Assembly: GCF_003265705.1 (NCBI RefSeq)
Contig: NW_020313140.1
Span: 1,125,282 to 1,189,281 of the forward strand
DNA length: 64,000 nucleotides
Direction: 5' to 3'
From: Callorhinus ursinus
Taxonomy: Eukaryota > Chordata > Mammalia > Carnivora > Otariidae
The translations under genes were made by a program, and so were the position numbers. This document shows positions 57,295 through 64,000 of the stretch, piece by piece. The notes beneath the pieces were generated by a model, which saw only the letters and a program-made list of their open reading frames with translations, had not been told where the DNA came from and searched no databases. Every line of letters begins with the position of its first letter. The stretch's first letter is position 1.

Positions 57295-58942
57295 TCACCA
57301 CGTGACAAGAGTCTCCAAATCTAGAAGAAAGAAAAATCTTTCTTGATAAAAGGATAAAGTTTTGACAGCTCTTTCAGTCCCTTATAGGAACATTAATATG
57401 CTTTTCTCCAAACTTAGAAATTCCCAATAGATAAAACGTAATTCAAATTAATAAAATACGACTTACCTTTTGTTAACCTAGGGACTTGAACTTCCTTTGA
57501 TTTTCAGGTTCTCTTCACCTTATTTGTTTGCCAAACAGGACAGATTTTAGGATACTGGTATGTTCATTAAAGTCTGGATTCTGCCAGAAATCCCCGTATC
57601 CTCTCTTTGACAAGGTGCTGCGCAAGCCCCTGGTTTGACTCAGCAGCTGTCTGGGAAATTTAGAAGAAGACATCTTAGTGGTTTCATTATTTGGGGCTTG
57701 GGGCCAAGATTAGAGATGACAAGATTTGAGAATAAGGTAATAAATGCCTGAAGTCAAGACATGGTTATAGATAGCATTTAAGATAAATATCATAACCATT
57801 AACAATCATTAGGAATGCTCGCTTTTTCTATTTTTTCTTAAATATTTGTATACTTTTTCTCCCATTTGATGGTGGGTTTGCCTGTTTGAATTTGATATCT
57901 GCATTGCATTCAAATGATAAATGATTAAAACTAATAAATTACCAAAGAGAGAGAAAGCTGGCCACAAATCCTGAATGGGTTGCATTTATAAATAGAACAT
58001 TATGAAAGGCAGATTACTTTCTTTTGATAAGAAAAGCACAAGGGTTTTTCATTTACACACATATACATAGAAATAGTAGTCTCATTTTGCAGCTTCAGCC
58101 ACTGGTCAGAAGTAAACATCTGTCACAGAAACTTATTGTTTAGCTTACTTTATGTTGTGGCAGTTCTGTATCTGAAATGGTTACTTTCATTCCTACAGAT
58201 TTTCTCCTGAGTGGTTTGAACTATTAGTGTCACACATGCAATGAATACCTTGGAAAATGGCTAGGAGTGTTCAGAATCAATACAAACTGAGAGCCACATT
58301 CTCTCTCCGTTGACTACTCTGCACAGCTCACATGGAACATGAGAGAGAGAGAGAGTCCCATGCTACTATCACCAACAAGGAAGTCAGTGGTCATGCCTAA
58401 AATTAGAATGAAAATCAGACATGGCCAAGAACTAGGAAAAGGATTTCTCACATGATTGTACTATTCATAGCAGTACCACAGACCTGGACATCAGCATTGC
58501 AGAATTAGGGTGAAGTTGTTTTTGTTAGAGAATCGGTCAGGAGTTGATGGGAGGTGCAATCAAGGGGGCTTGTGTTTCATTTGGTAGGTTGAGGACTACA
58601 ACTCCACTGGTGACCCTGGATTTTTTTGTAGTTTTGTGTGTTCGCTCTCCTCAGGGTGCCCAGGATTGCCCTCCCTGACCGCTGTCCGTCACCTGCTTGC
58701 TGACCCTCAGGGAAGCAGGGTGAAATGTGGGGTTTGCTTCCATTCCTGTTATCGCTAAATGGAACCTTTTATGTTCTCAATTTAATTTGCTTGGGTAAAT
58801 CTTGAATCTAATAAAATGTAGACCAAATTTTCTCTCATACAGAATGCTTGGTTCTAGACACAGTTGTTTTCTTACCCTATTTGACTTTGATTCATGATGA
58901 AGAAATACAGTTTTTAGTTGGATTTAAAAAATTCGTATCTCT
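57295..58942. other. ASH1L: Intron, no feature recognised
   Basis: The longest stretch of this intron without recognised transposons (1.6 kb). A short GA run lies at 58341-58355. Alignment would be needed to see whether it is conserved. Confidence 0.45.
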
Positions 58943-59166
58943 GGGGCGCCCGGGTGGCTCAGTCGGTTAAGCGTCTGCCTTCGGCTCAGGTCATGATTCC
59001 GGGGTTCTGGGATCAAGTCCTGCATCAGGCTCCCTGCTCAGCAGGACACCTGCTTCTCCCTCTCCCTCTGCCTGCTCCCCCTGCTGGTGTGTGCTCTCTC
59101 TCTCTCTCTCTCTCCCTCTCTCTCAGGTAGGTAGGTAGGTAGATTGATCGATCGATCGATCTTTTT
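58943..59166 (+). mobile_element. CAN-SINE with odd tetranucleotide tail
   Basis: GGGGCGCCCGGGTGGCTCAG head. The usual AAATAAATAAA tail is replaced by (GTAG)n and (GATC)n. Imperfect 17-base flanking repeat (AAAAAATTCGTATCTCT). Confidence 0.93.
59093..59162. repeat. (CT)n, (GGTA)n and (GATC)n tracts
   Basis: CT units to 59124, about four GGTA units at 59126-59142, and about five GATC units at 59144-59162. Confidence 0.93.
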
Positions 59167-59269
59167 AAAAATTTCATATCTCTGTTCACAGTTATTATTT
59201 GGGATTTTTTAAAATGAGAAAAGTGGCTTTTAAATATAAGTAGAACAATCTCATATCGTTGCTTTTCTT

Positions 59270-59980
59270 CTTTGAAACTGTTTCCCAAACTCCTTGCCAG
59301 TGCTTTAAACACCTGGCATGACCTCATTCACAATTTCTGACCTCGTCTGTACTGCTTCAGCCTCCCTTTATTTGCTCTAATTCTCTGGTCCCATTCCAGT
59401 TGTGATCTTCTACCAGATAATTTATTTCCTCTGCCCGGTCTCCCTCCGTTTCCCACATTCTGTCATTGCCAAGACCCAGTAACACTTAGAGCTGAACTGA
59501 ATGTCACCTCCTTAGAAAAGCCTACCCAGTTAAACTCTCTGTTCATCACAATTTAATTATTGGCCTAGCATTTATTATTTTCTGATTTTTTTTTGTTTTC
59601 TTAGGTTTTTTTGTGTTTTTTTGTTTGTTTTCTTAGTTTTTCATACCTCCTTATTGTCTGTGTACCTAAGAACAGTGTAAACTGTCTTGTTCACCACTGT
59701 CTCTTAGCACTTAGAACAGGGCCTGGAAGGGCATCTGGGTGGCTCAGTTAAGCATCTGCCTTCGGCTCAGGTCATGATTCCAGGGTTCTGGGATCAAGTC
59801 CCCCACCGGGCTTCTTGCTCAGCAGGGAGTCTGATTCTCCCTCTCCCTCTTCCCCTCCCCCTGCTTGTGCTCTCTCTCTCTCAAATACATAAATAAAATC
59901 TTTAAAAAAAAAACAAAGAAAAGAACAGGACCTGGACTTAGTGAGTGCTCAGTAACTGCTGAATAAATAAATGAATGATC
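59270..59980 (+). repeat. L2 LINE 3' region, split by a SINE
   Basis: AATGTCACCTCCTTAGAAAA, TTAGCACTTAGAACAGGGCC and GAGTGCTCAGTAACTGCTGA follow the L2 3' end in sense orientation. Confidence 0.65.
59728..59921 (+). mobile_element. CAN-SINE in L2
   Basis: Target duplication AGAACAGGGCCTGGA / AGAACAGGACCTGGA at 59713-59727 and 59922-59936. Confidence 0.95.
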
Positions 59981-60029
59981 TAGTAGAAGGAACCAGTGTT
60001 CAAATTTAAGAACTTCAGGTTCTACAAAT

Positions 60030-60105
60030 AACTTATTTTGGGAGCCTCAATTTTCTCACCTGCAAAATGTGTATTAGTATACCTGCTTGTTACAAAATAG
60101 AATAG
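60030..60105 (+). repeat. MIR-like fragment
   Basis: AATTTTCTCACCTGCAAAAT resembles the MIR core-to-tail text. Confidence 0.45.
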
Positions 60106-60439
60106 ACTTGTTTTTTAAAAAGCAGTGTGTTGTGATTCATAGGGAAAAGAAATACATCAGCCTTGCCTTATTTACTGGAACTTAATGCCAAAATAAAATC
60201 AGAGTAGACTAAGTGAGGCTCTCCGGAAACCCTTATTTCTCTCTTTTTCTTCCTTTCCTTTTTATTTCCTTCCTTTTTTTTTCCCTTTTATGTATTTGTG
60301 AAATGTCTTAAGACTGATCTCATACCAAACATTGGAAACACAGACCAGTTAGACAAGTAGAGGAGGTAAGTGTGTAGAGACATTGGGGAATAAAATAAAA
60401 AGTAGTCAGTGAGTAGGAGCTGGGCAAGAAACTGAGGTT

Positions 60440-60597
60440 TTTAATCTTAAATCTCCTTAGTAGCTACTAAAATTAAGGCAAGTCACTTGACTTCATAGAG
60501 CATCTGTTCTCCAATCTGTAAACTAGAGCTAACATTTCTTCCCTACTCCATAGGATTGATATAAATGATAATATGTGAAAGTACTTTATAAATCATC
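60440..60597 (+). repeat. MIR
   Basis: GGCAAGTCACTTGACTTCAT, CAATCTGTAAACTAGAGCTA and GTGAAAGTACTTTATAAATC match MIR. Confidence 0.7.
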
Positions 60598-60598
60598 A

Positions 60599-60708
60599 GG
60601 ACGCCCAGCTGGCTCAGTTGAGGGAGCATGCGACTCTTGATCACAGAGTTGTGGATTCAAGCCCCACATTGGGTGTAGAGCTTACTTAAAAGATTTTTTT
60701 AAAAAATA
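60599..60708 (+). mobile_element. Short tRNA-type CAN-SINE
   Basis: GGACGCCCAGCTGGCTCAGT head to GGGTGTAGAGCTTACTTAAA. Confidence 0.9.
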
Positions 60709-60890
60709 GAGGCGTCAGACTCTTGATTTCGGCTCAGGTCGTGATCTCGGGGTCATGGGATCATGCCCCAAGTCAGGCTCCGCACTCAGTGGGGAATCTG
60801 CTTGTCCCTCTCCCTGTGCCTCCTTCTCCTGCTTGCACTCTCTCTCTCTCAAATAAATAAGTAAATAAAATCTTAAATAATAAATTTTGA
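60709..60890 (+). mobile_element. 5'-truncated CAN-SINE abutting another SINE
   Basis: Starts directly in the CAGACTCTTGATTTCGGCTC part and ends AAATAAATAAGTAAATAAAA. It lies directly against the tail of the previous SINE. Confidence 0.9.
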
Positions 60891-61112
60891 AAATAATACA
60901 TACACACATACTATAAATTATTGGCCAAGTATAAAGTAATTATTATGATCAGATCTGAAATTTAGATTCCTTTTGCAAAACTGCTGGAAAATGCTACATG
61001 GCTCTTTTTTATGTATAATTCCTAAAAGATAATTCCAAAAATACAGATTCTAAAAATACATGAATGTACTTGATATCCCTTCCCCAAAAAATATGCATTT
61101 AAAATTTAAGCC

Positions 61113-61283
61113 GGGGCGCCTGGGTGGCTTAGTCGTTAAGCGTCTGCCTTCAGCTCAGGTCATGATCCCAGGGTCCTCGGATGGAGCCCCGCATCTGGGA
61201 AGCCTGCTTCTCCCTCTCCCACTCCCCCTGCTTGTGTTCTGTCTCTCTCTTTTAAATAAATAAAACCTTTTAAAAAAATAAAT
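61113..61283 (+). mobile_element. CAN-SINE, internally deleted
   Basis: Perfect 12-base target duplication AAAATTTAAGCC at 61101-61112 and 61284-61295. About 20 bases are missing between GCCCCGCATC and GGGAAGCCTG. Confidence 0.95.
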
Positions 61284-61308
61284 AAAATTTAAGCCACTGT
61301 TAAATACT

Positions 61309-61483
61309 TATTTTTTTTGAAGATTTTATTTATTTATTTGACAGAGGGAGAGCAAGCATAAGCCAGGGGAATGGCAGGGAGAGGGAGAGCAAGGAGCCGG
61401 AGGCAGGACTTGATCCCAGGACCCTGGGATCATGTCCTGAGCCAAAGGCAGACGCTTAACCGACTGAGCCACCCAGATACCCC
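61309..61483 (-). mobile_element. CAN-SINE, antisense, upstream of exon 7
   Basis: TTGAAGATTTTATTTATTTA to GACTGAGCCACCCAGATACC. It forms an inverted pair with the SINE at 61113 and ends 99 bases before the exon. Confidence 0.94.
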
Positions 61484-61582
61484 AAAACAAATAACTCTTG
61501 ACAGAGGATCTGTTTTCTGTATTTGACCCACAGGAAGAGATTTCATTGCCTCTGATTATTTTCCATTCTTTTCTGATCACAG

Positions 61583-61677
61583 CCCAAAGAGCCGATTGAT
61601 CCAATTAAAGAAAGAGAAGCTGGAATACACTCCAGGAGAGCATGAGTATGGACTGTTCCCAGCCCCCATTCATGTTG
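61583..61677 (+). CDS. ASH1L: ASH1L coding exon (probable exon 7), 95 bases, phase 2-1
   Basis: The acceptor is TTTTCTGATCACAG, with a pyrimidine-rich tract from the TTTTCCATTC stretch onward. The donor is GTGAGT. Joined to the previous exon it reads [20 protein letters not shown] and then [12 protein letters not shown], with one base (G) carried to the next exon. This short conserved segment comes directly before the KYLRQKR region and the AWS/SET domains in ASH1L, which are outside the window. The exon length is not a multiple of three, so skipping it would shift the frame. An inverted pair of SINEs ends about 100 bases upstream. Confidence 0.98.
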
Positions 61678-62149
61678 GTGAGTACTCAATATATACAATA
61701 TGTTGCTAAGAAGAAATGGTATTTCTTGAGTTTGGATGAAATGGCTTTGTGTTCTTACTATTTCTGCATCTCCAATGAGGTTGAGCTCTTTCTTTACCAT
61801 TTAATTTATACTCAGTCTGAAGATTTCTGCAAATTCTTTGCCATCTAGGAGTCAAAATGACATAAATCTTTCTTACTCGAGTTTCAATAATAAAAAACAC
61901 TGTGTCTGTAGCATTTGATTCCCTGAGTTATGTCATCTAGGAAAACCCAGCTATTCACCACTTCAGTTTCAAACATTTTCCATGTTCAGAAAGAGATGAT
62001 GTATGGATATGTAATAATCAACAGAAGAGAGCCACTACTTTTCCTGATCATTTATCTGCTTGAAAATTGAGCAAGATTTATCCTTCTATTCATTTTGGGG
62101 GGAAATGTCAAGGCTTTGTTTAGCATTGGTATAATAGTGACTTCTGGGA
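61678..62149. other. ASH1L: Start of the intron after exon 7
   Basis: GTGAGT donor followed by unassigned AT-rich sequence. Confidence 0.5.
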
Positions 62150-63185
62150 TCCTACTGCTGAGCTTACCAGATAAGTAACAGGTACCTGGAAGTCATCCTG
62201 GATTCCTCCTGTTCGGACAGAGGCACATCCAGTCCATCCCCCCCAGGTTCTGCTGTTGCCATTCCTGCGGTACATCCCCCTTGTACAGATCCCATTGTCA
62301 CTCTCATTTGCATCCCACACTTAACTTCAGCTCAGGCTCCTGCAGCAGCCTTCTGACACATGTCCATTTCCATTCCTGCTCCCCTCCATGTCAACTCTCC
62401 ACACAGAAAAGAAAAAAAAATGACCTTATAACTTAAACTGGATTATACTTAAAACCTGATAGTGTCTTACTGTTAAAGTATAAGCTCCTTACTGTAGCTT
62501 TTAAGAATGACCTGGTCCCAGATGCACCTGGGTGGCTCAGTTGGTTAAATGTCCAACTCTTGATTTCGGCTCAGATCATGATCTCAGGTTCCTGGGTTCA
62601 AGCCGCTCATCAAGCTCCACACGCAGCAGGGAGTCTGCTTCAGGATTTTCTCTCCCTCTGCCCCTCCCCCCCCAATAAATCTTGAGAGAGAGAGAGAGAA
62701 TGATCTGGTCCCCAACGACCCACCCTTCCCCGTCATCCCTGTCTCTCTGTTCCCATCTCTCCCTTACCTGCTGTTTGATGTCTTGCTGGTCTTCTCTCAG
62801 TCCTAGAACAGACTAAGGCCTTTCCCTCCCACCAGAGTATCCGTATGCTTATTATTCTCGCTGACTAAAAAGCTATTCTTATTCTTCCCATGGTTGGTTT
62901 CTTATTCTTTAAGGATGAGCTTAATGTCAATATCCACTTAAATGTCATTTTCTTTAAAATTTTTTCCTGATTGTCCCATCAAAGAGGGTCCCTCCCTTTA
63001 TATCACAGCACCCTGTTCATTTCTTTCTATAATCCATGACTACTCTGTTTCCTCATTAGTTATCTGTCTCCCTCATTAGATTATAAGCTCCAGGTGCAGG
63101 ATCATTTGTCTCCCTTATTCTCCTTTGATTTCCTAGTGCCTGGTACATAATAGAACTTTAACAAATACATGTACAAATGAAAGTA
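62150..63185 (+). repeat. L2 LINE remnant, split by a SINE
   Basis: GAAGTCATCCTGGATTCCTC, ACATCCAGTCCATCCCCCCC, CATTAGATTATAAGCTCCAG and AGTGCCTGGTACATAATAGA are sense L2 text. Confidence 0.58.
62521..62697 (+). mobile_element. CAN-SINE in L2
   Basis: Target duplication GAATGACCTGGTCCC / GAATGATCTGGTCCC at 62505-62519 and 62698-62712. The tail is a GAGAGAGAGA run. Confidence 0.93.
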
Positions 63186-63361
63186 AAGGAGGAGAAATCA
63201 GGACACCCTATTGAATTGGAGGTGACAGGAGCAGCTTACTTATGTAGTAGATGTAGACCCTGTGCATTATAGTGTTCTCTTTAAACTATGATTCTCTCTA
63301 TCTTCATGACTGTGGGACTCTTCTCTGTGTTATGATTATTGAATCCCCTTTTTCTCCCCAG

Positions 63362-63445
63362 AAGACCCAGTACCAGCAGTGTATTTAAAGGAGGAGGCAT
63401 AGACGACACTTTCTGCAATAAAGATTAGTTTGCTTTAATTATTCT
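63362..63445 (+). other. Possible cryptic or alternative terminal exon with AATAAA
   Basis: A strong acceptor (CCCCTTTTTCTCCCCAG) is followed by a short open stretch and an AATAAA signal at 63417-63422. Spliced from the exon at 61583-61677 (phase 1), it would read EDPVPAVYLKEEA and stop at 63400-63402. Spliced from the exon at 31451-31630 (phase 2), it would read RPSTSSVFKGGGIDDTFCNK, then D, and stop at 63426-63428. Either way ASH1L would be truncated before the SET domain. This is a sequence-only suggestion with no transcript evidence. Confidence 0.25.
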
Positions 63446-64000
63446 GTACTAGGTGGATGGAGAATGGTTTAACTCCAGCATGAAGTTCCAAGGTTTAGTT
63501 CTCTTACCTTAATGAAGCTGAGAGTAAGTTCCACATTCTCTGGGATTACTGCCAAGGTTCTTCTGAATGAGTGTTTTGTTGTTACATTGATGTCATAGCA
63601 CTGGAAGCAGAGTCTCAGCGGATTTAGCTGTTTCCTAGAATCTGATAATGATAAATAGGCTTAGAAAAGAAGTCATTTAAAAGACCCATTTAATGAAAAC
63701 ATGACCACTTTGGTCTTACTGGTTTTGTCCTGGCTAGGATCTAACTTAAGTCTTAGAATGAAGCTCTAACTTCATTCAAGGGGATGAAGATGTCCGTTCA
63801 TTCCAAGGAAGATAGGAAGAATAATAGGCCAATATTTCTCTCACATCTCTTGCACAAATAGTGGTTAAGAGGTCAAGAATAAAAATCCCTTAATTTAAAT
63901 AAAGATTTTATCTCCACATCCCCTTATTAATGTCCCACAAAGACTAATATGTACTCAGTGTCTGCAAAGTGAGAAAATAATGGGAAAACCTGTCCAAGTG
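63446..64000. other. ASH1L: Intron to window end, no feature recognised
   Basis: No SINE, L1 or exon was recognised. The next ASH1L exon is beyond the edge. Confidence 0.45.

Larger units (their letters stand above)
1..64000 (+). other. ASH1L: ASH1L gene body, internal part (introns and four coding exons)
   Basis: ASH1L is a large nuclear Trithorax-group protein that methylates histone H3 at lysine 36 through a SET domain. The four exons listed below join without a frame break (phases 1-1, 1-2, 2-2, 2-1) and their joined translation follows the middle of the human protein as I remember it. The giant exon coding the N-terminal half must lie to the left. The AWS, SET, bromodomain, PHD and BAH exons must lie to the right. 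Intron lengths inside the window are 6286, 9677 and 29952 bases. No second gene could be supported on either strand. Confidence 0.95.

Noticed and set aside
1..64000. A previously undescribed multi-gene system
   Set aside because: The window is the interior of a well-known mammalian gene filled with transposon debris. Nothing supports an additional gene cluster on either strand.

Overview
The window is mammalian genomic DNA from a carnivoran, and it lies inside one large gene. Four short exons on the + strand reconstruct a continuous piece of ASH1L, the histone H3 lysine-36 methyltransferase, with all exon phases matching. The exons are at 14647-14748, 21035-21773, 31451-31630 and 61583-61677. 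By comparison with the human gene, as I remember it, they are probably exons 4 to 7. They cover the stretch from just after the giant third exon, through the last AT-hook, up to just before the AWS/SET catalytic region, which lies beyond the right edge. Neither end of the gene is present.

About 65 copies of the tRNA-Lys-derived carnivore SINE (CAN-SINE) place the DNA in Carnivora. The common young form (GGCGCCTGGGTGGCTCAG at its head, a CT-rich middle, an AAATAAATAAAATCTTT tail) is unlike the dog-specific subfamily as I remember it. I therefore infer an arctoid caniform such as a bear, seal or mustelid. Two carnivore-type L1 3' ends (34998-35270 and 46168-47160) agree with this.

Layout. Bases 1-14646 are the end of the intron before exon 4. 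They hold old L2, MIR and LTR-like debris, scattered SINEs, a CpG-dense patch at 11.2 kb and a coding-like block at 12.5 kb. The intron after exon 4 (6.3 kb) has a GC-AG splice form and is moderately repetitive. The intron after exon 5 (9.7 kb) is rich in SINEs and L1. The intron after exon 6 (30 kb) is largely layered L1 fragments, mostly antisense, with many SINEs, several of them nested. The last 2.3 kb starts the next intron and holds an L2 copy and a possible cryptic terminal exon.

The reading frames of about 60-160 codons scattered through the window are almost all chance frames or frames inside SINEs and L1 fragments. I found no RNA gene, CRISPR array, prophage or unknown multi-gene system. 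The observations most worth checking are the GC-AG donor of exon 4, a possible alternative 5' end of ASH1L (11.2 and 12.5 kb), a possible alternative last exon at 63.36 kb, an inverted SINE pair just upstream of exon 7, and a 48-bp segment found twice next to SINE tails.
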